Shown in pieces: positions 55,365-63,536 of a stretch of DNA of 64,000 bases. This stretch comes from Castellaniella denitrificans (GTDB taxonomy: Bacteria > Pseudomonadota > Gammaproteobacteria > Burkholderiales > Burkholderiaceae_B), in the NCBI RefSeq assembly GCF_042653765.1, contig NZ_JBHSEZ010000006.1:176203-240202 (forward strand), given 5' to 3'. The translations under genes were made by a program, and so were the position numbers. The notes below the pieces were generated by a model. The model was not told where the DNA came from. It did not search any database and was given only the letters and a program-made list of their open reading frames with translations. Every line of letters begins with the position of its first letter. Positions within the stretch are counted from its first letter, which is position 1.

Positions 55365-56867
55365 TCACTCTTCCACGAAGGCCTCGTCCCGCTTGCGGCG
55401 GATCACGGGCACGGCGATCAGCAGCAGCAGGCCCGCCGCCACGAGCAGCAGGGACAGGGAGATGGGCCGCGTCAGGAAGACCGTGAAATCCCCGCGCGAA
55501 AGCAGCAGCGCGCGGCGGAAGTTCTCCTCCATCATCTGGCCCAGGACCAGGCCCAGCAACAGGGGGGCGGACTCGCATCCCAGCCGCGTCCACAGGTAGC
55601 CGGCCGCGCCGAAGAAGGCCAGCATCCAGACGTCGAACAGGCTGTTGTCCAGGGAATAGACGCCGATCGCGCAGAACACCAGGATGGCGGGGAACAGCAC
55701 CCGGTAGGGCAGCTTCAGCAGCTTGACCCACAGGCCGATCAGCGGCAGATTCAGCACCACCAGCATCAGGTTGCCGATCCACATCGACGCCACCAGGCCC
55801 CAGAAGACTTCCGGGTGGGCCGTCATGACGCGCGGCCCGGGCTGGACGTCGTGGATCACCATGGCGCCCAGCATCAGCGCCGTGACGGCGTTGCCCGGAA
55901 TGCCCAGCGTCAGCAGGGGAATGAAGGAGGTCTGCGCCGCCGCGTTGTTGGCCGATTCCGGCCCGGCCAGGCCGGCCGGATGGCCCTGGCCGAACCGCCG
56001 CGGCTCGCGGGCGAGTTTCTTTTCCAGGGTATAGGACGCGAAGGAAGACAGCACCGCGCCGCCCCCGGGCAGGATGCCCAGGATCGACCCCAGGAAGGTG
56101 CCGCGCATGCTGGCCGGCCAGGATTCGCGGAATTCCCGGCGGTTCGGGTACAGGGAACCGACCTTGTCCGTGATCCGGACCCGCCGTTCGCGCCGTTCCA
56201 GGTTGGCGATGATTTCGGCCAGACCGAAGATGCCCATGGCGACGACGGCGAAATCCAGGCCATCCTGCAATTTGAGGACCCCCAGGTCGAAACGGGGCAT
56301 GCCGGAATTGACGTCGGTGCCGATCATGCCCAGCGCCAGCCCCAGGATCGTCATGGCCACCGCCTTGGCCAGGGATCCCGACGCCATGACCACGGCCGCC
56401 AGCAGGCCCAGCACCATCAGGGAAAAGTATTCGGCCGGCCCGAACTTGAACGCCACCTGGGCCAGCACCGGCGCGAAGGCCGCCAGCAGCACGGTCGCCA
56501 CGCAGCCGGCGAAGAACGACCCCAGCGCGGCGATGGCCAGCGCCGCGCCGGCGCGGCCCGCGCGGGCCATCTGGTGGCCGTCCAGCACGGAGACCACGGA
56601 CGAGGTTTCCCCCGGCAGGGCCACCAGGATCGCCGTGGTCGAGCCCCCGTACTGCGCCCCATAGTAGATGCCCGCCAGCATGATGAGCCCGGCCTCCGGC
56701 GGCAGCACATAGGTGATGGGCAGGAGCATGGCGATCGTCGGCACCGGGCCGATGCCCGGCAGCACGCCGATCAGCGTGCCCAGCAGGCAGCCGATCAGGC
56801 AGTACAGCAGGTTCTGGCCGCCCAGCGCGACCGACAGGCCGAGCTGCAGGTGATCGAGCCATTCCAT
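55365..56867 (-). CDS. tctA: Tripartite tricarboxylate transporter, large membrane subunit TctA
   Basis: The 500-residue protein has about twelve hydrophobic segments and the two TctA family signatures: LIGCLLGTLIGVLPGIGPVPTIAML near residue 25 and the second glycine-rich repeat STFLGSILGILPGGGAVLSSF-like (GTFLGSILGILPGGGAVLSSFASY). The motif GIYYGAQYGGSTTAILVALPGE is also typical. With TctB and TctC it makes a secondary, binding-protein-dependent carboxylate importer. It ends the tctCBA operon on the minus strand, 10 bases after tctB. Confidence 0.94.
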   Translation of the reverse strand: MEWLDHLQLGLSVALGGQNLLYCLIGCLLGTLIGVLPGIGPVPTIAMLLPITYVLPPEAGLIMLAGIYYGAQYGGSTTAILVALPGETSSVVSVLDGHQMARAGRAGAALAIAALGSFFAGCVATVLLAAFAPVLAQVAFKFGPAEYFSLMVLGLLAAVVMASGSLAKAVAMTILGLALGMIGTDVNSGMPRFDLGVLKLQDGLDFAVVAMGIFGLAEIIANLERRERRVRITDKVGSLYPNRREFRESWPASMRGTFLGSILGILPGGGAVLSSFASYTLEKKLAREPRRFGQGHPAGLAGPESANNAAAQTSFIPLLTLGIPGNAVTALMLGAMVIHDVQPGPRVMTAHPEVFWGLVASMWIGNLMLVVLNLPLIGLWVKLLKLPYRVLFPAILVFCAIGVYSLDNSLFDVWMLAFFGAAGYLWTRLGCESAPLLLGLVLGQMMEENFRRALLLSRGDFTVFLTRPISLSLLLVAAGLLLLIAVPVIRRKRDEAFVEE

Positions 56868-56877
56868 CGCCGCCCCC

Positions 56878-57336
56878 TCAGCCCGCGCCCAGGAGGCCGG
56901 CCGGGAACACCAGGCCCAGGCCGCGCACGAAGACCAGCCAGACGAACCCCGTCATGCCGGCCCCCACGGCGGCGGCGACGCGCCAGTCGAAATCGGGATC
57001 GGCCATGCTGCCCACGAAGGCCAGCAGAAAGACCGACAGATAGACCCCCAGCAGCGGCAGGCTGGCGGCAAACAGGCAGACGGAACCCAGCACGAGGAGC
57101 AGCGGCCGCCACCCGGGCCGGGCGATGCGCCGCCGCGCGGCGCCGCCCCGGCAGGCCGAGACCGCCAGCGGCAGGCCCAGGCCGATCAGGCACAGGCCCA
57201 GCAGCAGGGGGAAATACCCGGCGCCCATGTGGGCCGCGCGGCCCAGGGGATAGGCCTGCGCGCCCAGCGCGAAGGCCGCCCCCGCGCAGGCGAACAGCAG
57301 CCCGGCCCAGAAATCCGGCTGATCGCGCACGGCCAT
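56878..57336 (-). CDS. tctB: Tripartite tricarboxylate transporter, small membrane subunit TctB
   Basis: A 152-residue protein with four hydrophobic segments (LLFACAGAAFALGAQAYPLG, YFPLLLGLCLIGLGL, the central LLLVLGSVCLFAASLPLLGVYLSVFLLA block, and a C-terminal one). The N-terminal phrase with AAHMGAGYFPLLLG is a TctB hallmark. It lies between tctC and tctA with 10-11 base gaps, so translation is coupled. TctB is poorly conserved, so context carries much of the call. Confidence 0.9.
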   Translation of the reverse strand: MAVRDQPDFWAGLLFACAGAAFALGAQAYPLGRAAHMGAGYFPLLLGLCLIGLGLPLAVSACRGGAARRRIARPGWRPLLLVLGSVCLFAASLPLLGVYLSVFLLAFVGSMADPDFDWRVAAAVGAGMTGFVWLVFVRGLGLVFPAGLLGAG

Positions 57337-57347
57337 CGCCCGGAGCC

Positions 57348-58331
57348 CTAATTGTCGAAGTGGATGCCGTTGGCCTCGATGACCGGCTTCCAGCGATCCA
57401 GGTCGCCCTGCACGACGGCCCGCATCTGCTCGGGCGTGCTGGCCACCGGTTCCTCATGCAGCTTCGCGAGCTGGCGCACGGTTTCGGGATCCTTCATCAG
57501 CGCGACGACTTCCGCCGTGAAGCGGTCCTCGGCGGCCTTGGGCGTGCCGCGCGGCGCCACGAATCCCATCCAGGCGTCGGCTTCGATGCCCGGCACGCCG
57601 GATTCGGCCAGCGTCGGCAGATCCGGCAGCAGGGAAGAACGCTTGCCCGTGGCCACGGCCAGCGCCAGGATCTTGCCGGCCCGCGCCTGTTCCATCACCG
57701 TCGCCGCCGGCAGGATGCCCATCTGCGTCTCGCCCGACAGGATGGCGGTGAGCGCCTTGACCGAGGTCGCATAGGGCACGTGCACGGCGTCCGAACCGTT
57801 CTGCGCCACCAGCGCGGCCATCGCCAGGTGCGAAATGCTGCCCACGCCCATGGACGAATAGTTGTATTCGCCGGGGTGGTCGCGCAGGGCCTTCAGCAAG
57901 CCGGCCACGTCCTTGACGCCCAGTTGCGGGGACACCACCAGCACGCTCGGCTGCTGGGCCGCGATCGTCAGGAAATCCAGTTCCTTCCGCGGGTCGTAGG
58001 GCAGGTTCGGGAACAGGATCGTGTTGGCGGCCAGCGGGCCGGAGATCGTGATGCCGAAGGTGTAGCCGTCCGGCGCGGCCTTGGCCACGGCGCCGGTCCC
58101 GATGTTGCCGCCCGCGCCCGCCTTGTTCTCGACCACCACGGCCACTCCCAGGCGGGGACCGACGTGATCGGCCACCATCCGGGCCATGGTGTCGGGCGTG
58201 GAGCCGGGACCGAAGGGCACGATGATGCGGATGGGCTTGTCGGGCCAGGCGTCCGCGGCCTGGACGGGCAGGGCCGCCAGCCCGCCGGCGCACAGCAGGA
58301 CGAGCGCGCCGAACAATCGGGACAGATTCAT
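57348..58331 (-). CDS. tctC: Tripartite tricarboxylate transporter substrate-binding protein (Bug family)
   Basis: The 327-residue periplasmic protein has a signal peptide (LFGALVLLCAGGLAALPVQA), then WPDKPIRIIVPFGPGSTPDTMARMVADH and VENKAGAGGNIGTGAVAKAAPDGYT, the Bug-family signature. The family is hugely expanded in Bordetella and relatives, where members bind organic or amino acids. The ligand of this one is unknown. It is first in the operon; GGAG lies before the ATG. A minus-strand TAAGAT 50 bases upstream may be a -10 element, without a good -35. Confidence 0.93.
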   Translation of the reverse strand: MNLSRLFGALVLLCAGGLAALPVQAADAWPDKPIRIIVPFGPGSTPDTMARMVADHVGPRLGVAVVVENKAGAGGNIGTGAVAKAAPDGYTFGITISGPLAANTILFPNLPYDPRKELDFLTIAAQQPSVLVVSPQLGVKDVAGLLKALRDHPGEYNYSSMGVGSISHLAMAALVAQNGSDAVHVPYATSVKALTAILSGETQMGILPAATVMEQARAGKILALAVATGKRSSLLPDLPTLAESGVPGIEADAWMGFVAPRGTPKAAEDRFTAEVVALMKDPETVRQLAKLHEEPVASTPEQMRAVVQGDLDRWKPVIEANGIHFDN

Positions 58332-58408
58332 TGAGGTCTCCAGTTTTCATCGGGGCACTGCGCATCTTACCGGAACCCGGAAGGATCCCGCTGACGCGCA
58401 AATGAACA

Positions 58409-58429
58409 GACCCCGCGCGAGGCGGGGTC
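58409..58429 (-). terminator. Hairpin between the S10 operon and tctC
   Basis: A perfect 8-base stem (GACCCCGC/GCGGGGTC) with a 5-base loop. On the minus strand it is followed by TGTTCATTTG. It lies about 150 bases after rpsQ and may end the S10 transcript. Confidence 0.5.
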
Positions 58430-58493
58430 CGAGGGGTGCGCCGCCGGAGCGGCGCGGGGTCGATGGGGAGGCGGCAAGTGCCCCCACGCTGCA

Positions 58494-58561
58494 CCTTCGG
58501 CTTGCTGCCCCCCGAGGGGGCGCTTTTTGCCTTGGGGCGGCCCGGCGGCAAAAAATCCGCC
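58494..58561 (+). repeat. Dispersed GC-rich repeat, copy 2, downstream of rpsQ
   Basis: Near-identical to 5488-5556 and in the same orientation. The same two stems are kept: GCCCCCC with GGGGGCGC followed by TTTTT, and TTTTTGCC with GGCAAAAA. Both neighbouring genes run on the minus strand here, so if it is a terminator in the + direction it does not serve an obvious + strand gene. Confidence 0.75.
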
Positions 58562-58574
58562 GCCCGACGCGGCA

Positions 58575-58856
58575 TCAGATGATGCGCACGGCCTCGACCA
58601 GGCGCACCGCCGTCCAGGACTTGGACTTGGAGATGGGGCGGCCTTCGGCGATTTCCACGGTGTCGCCCTCGTTGTACTGGTTGGCTTCGTCGTGCGCCTT
58701 GTACTTCGCGGTGCGGTTGACGAACTTGCCCAGCACGGGGTGCTTCACGCGGGTCTGGACGCTGACGACGATCGTCTTGTCCATCTTGTTGCTGACGACC
58801 TTGCCGACCAGCGTGCGCTGACGCTTGGTGGTGTCTTTCTGGGTTTCGGTGGTCAT
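58575..58856 (-). CDS. rpsQ: 30S ribosomal protein S17
   Basis: The 93-residue S17 has RQRTLVGKVVSNKMDKTIVVSV and HDEANQYNEGDTVEIAEGRPISKSKSWTAVRLVE. It has an N-terminal extension of about 10 residues (TTETQKDTTK). It is the last gene of the S10 operon; normally rplN would follow, but here the repeat and tct genes do. Confidence 0.98.
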   Translation of the reverse strand: MTTETQKDTTKRQRTLVGKVVSNKMDKTIVVSVQTRVKHPVLGKFVNRTAKYKAHDEANQYNEGDTVEIAEGRPISKSKSWTAVRLVEAVRII

Positions 58857-58857
58857 G

Positions 58858-59049
58858 TTACTTTCCTGCGTTCTCAGTCATGATGGTGCGGATGCGCGCG
58901 ATGTCGCGACGCACCTTGCCCAACTGGCTGGTGTTGGAAAGCTGCTGGGTGGCACGCTGCATGCGCAGGTTGAATTGTGCCTTCAGCAGGCTCTCGAGCT
59001 CGGTCTGGAGCCCGGCGGCATCCTTGGCGCGCAGTTCACTGGCTTTCAT
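58858..59049 (-). CDS. rpmC: 50S ribosomal protein L29
   Basis: The 63-residue two-helix L29 starts MKASELRAKDAAGLQTEL and has QFNLRMQRATQQLSNTSQLGKVRRDIARI. It borders the polypeptide exit tunnel. Its stop is separated by one base from the rpsQ start. Confidence 0.98.
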   Translation of the reverse strand: MKASELRAKDAAGLQTELESLLKAQFNLRMQRATQQLSNTSQLGKVRRDIARIRTIMTENAGK

Positions 59050-59062
59050 ATCCTGATCTCTC

Positions 59063-59479
59063 CTAGGCGCCCACGCGGCGCGACACGAAGGTCGTGCTGA
59101 TGGGCAGCTTGGCGGCGGCCAGGCGGAAGGCTTCGCGGGCGAGTTCTTCGCTCACGCCTTCCATTTCGTACAGCACCTTGCCGGGTTGAATTTCCGCGAC
59201 CCAGAATTCCGGGTTGCCCTTGCCGTTACCCATCCGGACTTCGGCGGGCTTCTGCGAGATGGGCTTGTCCGGGAAGATCCGGATCCAGATGCGGCCGCCG
59301 CGCTTGATGTGGCGGTTGATGGCACGGCGAGCGGCTTCGATCTGGCGGGCGGTCAGACGGCCACGACCGGTGGCCTTCAGACCGAACTCGCCGAAGGAAA
59401 CCTGGGCGCCGCGCGTGGCCAGGCCGGTGTTGCGGCCCTTCTGTTCCTTGCGGTACTTCCTGCGAGAGGGTGACAGCAT
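59063..59479 (-). CDS. rplP: 50S ribosomal protein L16
   Basis: The 138-residue L16 starts MLSPSRRKYRKEQKGRNTG and has RGGRIWIRIFPDKPISQKPAEVRMGNGKGNPEFWVA, lying near the A-site tRNA. It is 2 bases from the rpsC stop. Confidence 0.99.
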   Translation of the reverse strand: MLSPSRRKYRKEQKGRNTGLATRGAQVSFGEFGLKATGRGRLTARQIEAARRAINRHIKRGGRIWIRIFPDKPISQKPAEVRMGNGKGNPEFWVAEIQPGKVLYEMEGVSEELAREAFRLAAAKLPISTTFVSRRVGA

Positions 59480-59481
59480 GT

Positions 59482-60273
59482 TTATTCTCCTTCAGGCGCC
59501 GGAGCGGCCGAAGCCGCATCACGGCGCGGGCCGCGGCCACGGCCGCGGTTGTCGCCGGGACGGCCGGGACGATCGCCACGCGGCGCGCGGCGCGGACGGC
59601 GCTCTTCGTCACGCGGGGCGGCGGTTTCCGGGGGCATTTCGCCGTTGGGCAGCATGTCGCCCTTGTAGACCCAGACCTTGACCCCGATGATCCCGTAGGT
59701 CGTCTGCGCTTCCGAGAAGCCGTAGTCGATGTTCGCGCGCAGGGTGTGCAGGGGCACACGGCCTTCGCGGTACCATTCGGTACGGGCGATCTCGATGCCG
59801 TTCAGACGGCCCGAGGACATGATCTTGATGCCCTGGGCGCCCAGGCGCATGGCGTTCTGCATGGCGCGCTTCATGGCGCGGCGGAACATGATGCGCTTTT
59901 CGAGCTGCTGGGTGATCGAGTCGGCGATCAGCTGCGCGTCGGTTTCCGGCTTGCGGATTTCCTCGATGTTGACGTGCACGGGCACGCCCATCAGGCGCTG
60001 CAGGTCGGCCTTCAGCGTTTCGATGTCCTCGCCGCGACGGCCGATCACCACGCCCGGACGGGCCGAGTAGACGGTGATGCGGGCATTCTTGGCGGGGCGC
60101 TCGATGATGACGCGGCCCACGGAAGCCGATTTCAGTTTCTTCTTCAGGTATTCGCGCACGCGGATGTCCTCGGCGAGCATGCTGCCGTAGACCTTGTCGT
60201 TCGCATACCAGCGAGAAGTCCAGTTGTGGTTGACCGCGAGGCGGAACCCAATCGGGTGAATTTTCTGTCCCAT
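59482..60273 (-). CDS. rpsC: 30S ribosomal protein S3
   Basis: The 263-residue S3 has the KH domain (RPAKNARITVYSARPGVVIGRRGEDIETL) and C-terminal domain (GIEIARTEWYREGRVPLHTLRANIDYG). It exceeds E. coli S3 (233) by a C-terminal tail of about 45 residues rich in Arg, Gly and Pro with RG repeats, likely disordered and RNA-binding. Similar tails occur in other betaproteobacteria. Confidence 0.99.
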   Translation of the reverse strand: MGQKIHPIGFRLAVNHNWTSRWYANDKVYGSMLAEDIRVREYLKKKLKSASVGRVIIERPAKNARITVYSARPGVVIGRRGEDIETLKADLQRLMGVPVHVNIEEIRKPETDAQLIADSITQQLEKRIMFRRAMKRAMQNAMRLGAQGIKIMSSGRLNGIEIARTEWYREGRVPLHTLRANIDYGFSEAQTTYGIIGVKVWVYKGDMLPNGEMPPETAAPRDEERRPRRAPRGDRPGRPGDNRGRGRGPRRDAASAAPAPEGE

Positions 60274-60282
60274 TGCGACTCC

Positions 60283-60612
60283 TTACGCCCCGACCTTGAC
60301 CACGATGTGGCAGGTCTGCTTTTCGATGCGGTTGCCGCGGCCCTTGGCGCGCGCGGAGAATCGCTTCATCGACTGGGCCTTGTCGACGTAGATCGTGGTG
60401 ACCTTCAGTTCGTCGATGTCGGCGCCATCATTGTGTTCGGCATTGGCGATGGCCGATTCCAGCGCCTTTTTCAGGATGCCGGCGGCCTTCTTGGGGCTGA
60501 ACGTCAGGATGTTGAGGGCGTGCGCCACGGATTTCCCACGGATCAGATCCGCCACCAGGCGGGTCTTCTGCGCGGAAATATGGACGCCGCGGATGACTGC
60601 GGTAGTTTCCAT
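60283..60612 (-). CDS. rplV: 50S ribosomal protein L22
   Basis: The 109-residue L22 has HISAQKTRLVADLIRGKSVAHALNIL and the tunnel-lining hairpin DKAQSMKRFSARAKGRGNRIEKQTCHI. Mutations in this hairpin confer macrolide resistance in other species. It stands between rpsS and rpsC. Confidence 0.99.
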   Translation of the reverse strand: METTAVIRGVHISAQKTRLVADLIRGKSVAHALNILTFSPKKAAGILKKALESAIANAEHNDGADIDELKVTTIYVDKAQSMKRFSARAKGRGNRIEKQTCHIVVKVGA

Positions 60613-60615
60613 GGC

Positions 60616-60891
60616 TTACCTCTTGGCCTTCTTGTCCGCCGCGTGCCCCTTGAAGGTGCGCGTCAGGGCGAATTCGCCGAGCTTGTGGCCGACCATGTTC
60701 TCGTTGATGTACACGGGAACGTGCTGGTGGCCGTTGTGCACGGCAATCGTCAACCCAATGAACTCGGGCAGGATGGTGGAACGGCGCGACCAGGTCTTGA
60801 TCGGCTTCTTTTCTTTGCCCCCGACGGCGGCATCGACCTTCTTGATCAGATGCGCATCGACGAACGGGCCTTTCTTGATCGAACGTGACAT
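60616..60891 (-). CDS. rpsS: 30S ribosomal protein S19
   Basis: The 91-residue S19 starts MSRSIKKGPFVDAHLIKKVD and has TWSRRSTILPEFIGLTIAVHNGHQHVPVYINENMVGHKLGEFA. Only 3 bases separate it from rplV. Confidence 0.99.
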   Translation of the reverse strand: MSRSIKKGPFVDAHLIKKVDAAVGGKEKKPIKTWSRRSTILPEFIGLTIAVHNGHQHVPVYINENMVGHKLGEFALTRTFKGHAADKKAKR

Positions 60892-60903
60892 AGTGTTCGC
60901 CCC

Positions 60904-61731
60904 TTATTTGCGCTTGCGGCGAGAGACAATCATATTGTCCGTCCGCTTGTTACGACGGGTCCGGTAGCCCTTGGCGGGAGTACCCCACGGGCTGACGGGT
61001 TCGCGGCCTTCGCCGGTGCGGCCTTCGCCGCCGCCGTGCGGGTGATCCACCGGGTTCATGGCGACGCCACGGACAGTCGGGCGGATGCCACGCCAGCGCA
61101 CCGCGCCGGCCTTGCCGATCTGGCGCAGGCTGTGGTCGCCGTTGCCGACTTCGCCGATGGTGGCGCGGCAGTCGATGTGGACGCGGCGGACTTCGCCGGA
61201 GCGCAGGCGGACCTGGGCGTAGACGCCTTCGCGGGCCATCAGCACGGCGGACGCGCCGGCCGAGCGGGCCAGCTGGGCGCCCTTGCCCGGCTGCATCTCG
61301 ATGCAGTGGATGGTGGAACCGACCGGGATGGCGCGGATCGGCAGCGTGTTGCCGGTGCGGATCGGCGCTTCCAGACCGGAAACGACCGAGGCGCCGACTT
61401 CCAGGCCGCGCGGGGCGATGATGTAGCGACGCTCGCCGTCGGCGTAGCACAGCAGCGCGATGTGCGCCGTGCGGTTCGGGTCGTATTCCAGGCGCTCGAC
61501 CTTGGCGACGATGCCGTCCTTGTTGCGACGGAAATCGACGACGCGGTAGTGCTGCTTGTGACCGCCGCCACGGTGGCGCACGGTGATGTGGCCATTGTTG
61601 TTGCGGCCGGAGTTCTGCGATTGCGGCTCCAGCAGGGGGGCGTAGCCCGGGCCCTTGTGCAGTTCAGGGTGCACGACCTTGATCATGCCCCGGCGACCGG
61701 CGGACGTAGGCTTGACTTTGACCAGCGGCAT
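60904..61731 (-). CDS. rplB: 50S ribosomal protein L2
   Basis: The 275-residue L2, part of the peptidyltransferase centre region, has GRNNNGHITVRHRGGGHKQHYRVVDFRR and the C-terminal signature RPTVRGVAMNPVDHPHGGGEGRTGEG with the conserved histidine. It directly abuts rplW. Confidence 0.99.
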   Translation of the reverse strand: MPLVKVKPTSAGRRGMIKVVHPELHKGPGYAPLLEPQSQNSGRNNNGHITVRHRGGGHKQHYRVVDFRRNKDGIVAKVERLEYDPNRTAHIALLCYADGERRYIIAPRGLEVGASVVSGLEAPIRTGNTLPIRAIPVGSTIHCIEMQPGKGAQLARSAGASAVLMAREGVYAQVRLRSGEVRRVHIDCRATIGEVGNGDHSLRQIGKAGAVRWRGIRPTVRGVAMNPVDHPHGGGEGRTGEGREPVSPWGTPAKGYRTRRNKRTDNMIVSRRKRK

Positions 61732-62028
61732 TTAGTTCACCTCCGTAAAGTCGATTTCCTGCCCGGCCTTGAGCGAAACATAGGCCTTGCGTTCGTTGCG
61801 GCGACGGCCCATGAAGCGGCCGAAGCGCTTTTCCTTGCCCTTGCGGTTGGCGACCTGCACGGATTCGACCTCGACCTTGAACAGCAGTTCGACGGCGGCC
61901 TTGATCTCCGGCTTGGTGGCGTCGGCGACGACGCGGAAAGCGACCTGGTTGTTCTTTTCGGCGATCATCGTGGACTTTTCGGTCACGACGGGCGCCAGAA
62001 TGACTTGCATCAGACGTTCGGCATTCAT
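61732..62028 (-). CDS. rplW: 50S ribosomal protein L23
   Basis: The 98-residue L23 starts MNAERLMQVILAPVVTEKST and has FRVVADATKPEIKAAVELLFKVEVESV. It is the docking site for trigger factor and SRP at the exit tunnel. It overlaps rplD by 4 bases. Confidence 0.99.
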   Translation of the reverse strand: MNAERLMQVILAPVVTEKSTMIAEKNNQVAFRVVADATKPEIKAAVELLFKVEVESVQVANRKGKEKRFGRFMGRRRNERKAYVSLKAGQEIDFTEVN

Positions 62029-62648
62029 CCCAGCAACTCCTCGAGTTGGGCGATCGCCGGCTTCGTGATCAGCACTTTCTTGTAGTGGACCAGGGACAGC
62101 GGATCGGCGTAGCGCGTTTCGATGACCGCCACGTGGGGCAGGTTGCGCGTCGCGAGATAGACGTTTTCGTCCAGGGCATCGGTGATGATCAGGACGGGTT
62201 CGGCAATGCCCAGATCCTTGAGCTTGGCCGCGGCCAGCTTGGTCTTCGGGGCGTCGAGGGTGAAGTTCTCGACCACGGCCAGACGGCCTTCGCGGACCAG
62301 TTGCGAGAAGATGGCGCGCAGACCGGCGCGGTACATCTTCTTGTTGACCTTGTGGCTGAAGTTCTCGTCCGGCGAATTCGGGAAGGCACGGCCACCCCCA
62401 CGCCAGATCGGCGAGGAAGTCATCCCGGAACGGGCGCGGCCGGTGCCCTTCTGGCGCCAGGGCTTCTTGGTGGAGTGCTTGACCGTCTCGCGGTTCTTCT
62501 GGGCGCGATTGCCCATGCGGGCATTGGCCTGGTAGGCCACGACGATCTGGTGAACCAGGGCTTCGTTGAAGTCGCGGCCGAAGATCTCGTCGGCGACGGC
62601 CACGGTGGCCGAGGACTGGCCCTGATCATTCAGGAGCTTGAGTTCCAT
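62025..62648 (-). CDS. rplD: 50S ribosomal protein L4
   Basis: The 207-residue L4 has the tunnel loop KHSTKKPWRQKGTGRARSGMTSSPIWRGGG and the C-terminal VLITKPAIAQLEELLG. In E. coli L4 represses its own operon by binding the S10 leader; the leader here, between rpsJ and rplC, differs in layout. Confidence 0.99.
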   Translation of the reverse strand: MELKLLNDQGQSSATVAVADEIFGRDFNEALVHQIVVAYQANARMGNRAQKNRETVKHSTKKPWRQKGTGRARSGMTSSPIWRGGGRAFPNSPDENFSHKVNKKMYRAGLRAIFSQLVREGRLAVVENFTLDAPKTKLAAAKLKDLGIAEPVLIITDALDENVYLATRNLPHVAVIETRYADPLSLVHYKKVLITKPAIAQLEELLG

Positions 62649-62650
62649 GA

Positions 62651-63340
62651 TTAGGCTCCTTTCTTGGGCGTCGCCTTGACGGCGGGGCGCACGACGATGT
62701 CGGCGTTCTTGTGGCCGGGGACGGCGCCCTTCACCAGCAGCAGGCCGCGCTCGGCGTCCACACGCACGACGTCCAGGTTCTGGACGGTGCGGGTGACATC
62801 ACCCAGGTGGCCCGACATTTTCTTGCCGGGGAAGATGCGGCCCGGATCCTGGGCCTGGCCGATGGAGCCCGGCACGCGGTGCGAACGCGAGTTGCCGTGC
62901 GAAGCGCGCTGCGAACCGAAGTGGTGGCGCTTGATCGTGCCGGCGAAACCCTTGCCGATGGTGGTGCCGGTGACGTCGACCTGCTGGCCGACCTCGAACA
63001 GGGATTCCACGGCGATCACGGCGCCAGCCGAGAATTCGGCGACGCGGGCGGGATCCAGGCGGAATTCCTTCAGGATGGAACCGGCTTCGACGCCGGCCTT
63101 GGCATAGTGGCCGGCTTCGGCCTTGGTCACGCGGGAGGCGCGACGCTCGCCGTAGGCGAGCTGGACCGCCGCGTAGCCGTCGATTTCAGGCGTCTTGACC
63201 TGGGCGACGCGGTTGTTGGACACGTCCAGCACCGTGACCGGGATGGATTCGCCTTCCTCGGTAAAGATGCGGGTCATGCCAACCTTGCGCCCCACGAGCC
63301 CGAGCCGCCAGGCCGCGGGCGTAGGTGTCGAATTCGACAT
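62651..63340 (-). CDS. rplC: 50S ribosomal protein L3
   Basis: The 229-residue L3 has LGLVGRKVGMTRIFTEEGESIPVTVLDV and the loop FAGTIKRHHFGSQRASHGNSRSHRVPGSIGQAQDPGRIFPGKKMSGHLG. The start at 63340 (MSNSTPTPAAWRLG) is chosen for the GGAGAAAAC upstream; the frame is open further but without conserved sequence. It is the first gene after the overlapping terminator/promoter. Confidence 0.98.
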   Translation of the reverse strand: MSNSTPTPAAWRLGLVGRKVGMTRIFTEEGESIPVTVLDVSNNRVAQVKTPEIDGYAAVQLAYGERRASRVTKAEAGHYAKAGVEAGSILKEFRLDPARVAEFSAGAVIAVESLFEVGQQVDVTGTTIGKGFAGTIKRHHFGSQRASHGNSRSHRVPGSIGQAQDPGRIFPGKKMSGHLGDVTRTVQNLDVVRVDAERGLLLVKGAVPGHKNADIVVRPAVKATPKKGA

Positions 63341-63452
63341 TGTTTTCTCCGGGGGGTGTTTCCCCACAGTTTTCGATCCCGACTGCGATTGGCCGGGGCT
63401 GTAATCCCGCCACCCACGCTCCAAAAAATGGAAATGGATGACGAAGCCCTTG

Positions 63453-63481
63453 ATTCTAACATGAAAAAAGCGCCCTGCCTA
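63453..63481 (-). promoter_or_regulatory. Promoter for the S10 operon from rplC onward
   Basis: On the minus strand -35 TAGGCA (63476-63481) and -10 TAGAAT (63453-63458) are 17 bases apart. The -35 lies in the loop and arm of the rpsJ terminator. Transcription would start near 63446, leaving a leader of about 105 bases before rplC. Confidence 0.65.
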
Positions 63482-63497
63482 GGAGACAGGGCGCTTT
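63464..63497 (-). terminator. Intrinsic terminator between rpsJ and rplC
   Basis: A perfect 11-base stem (AAAGCGCCCTG with CAGGGCGCTTT, loop of 9) followed on the minus strand by a run of six T. It is the strongest intrinsic terminator in the window and lies inside the classical S10 gene order. Confidence 0.88.
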
Positions 63498-63536
63498 CCT
63501 CCGGACGGGCCGCGCGGGGCGGCTCCGGCGGGATGG

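Noticed and set aside
55053..58334. Long + strand open frame antisense to tctCBA
   Set aside because: Its predicted product is low-complexity (Gln/His/Arg/Gly-rich) and mirrors codon bias of the tct genes, so it is a shadow.
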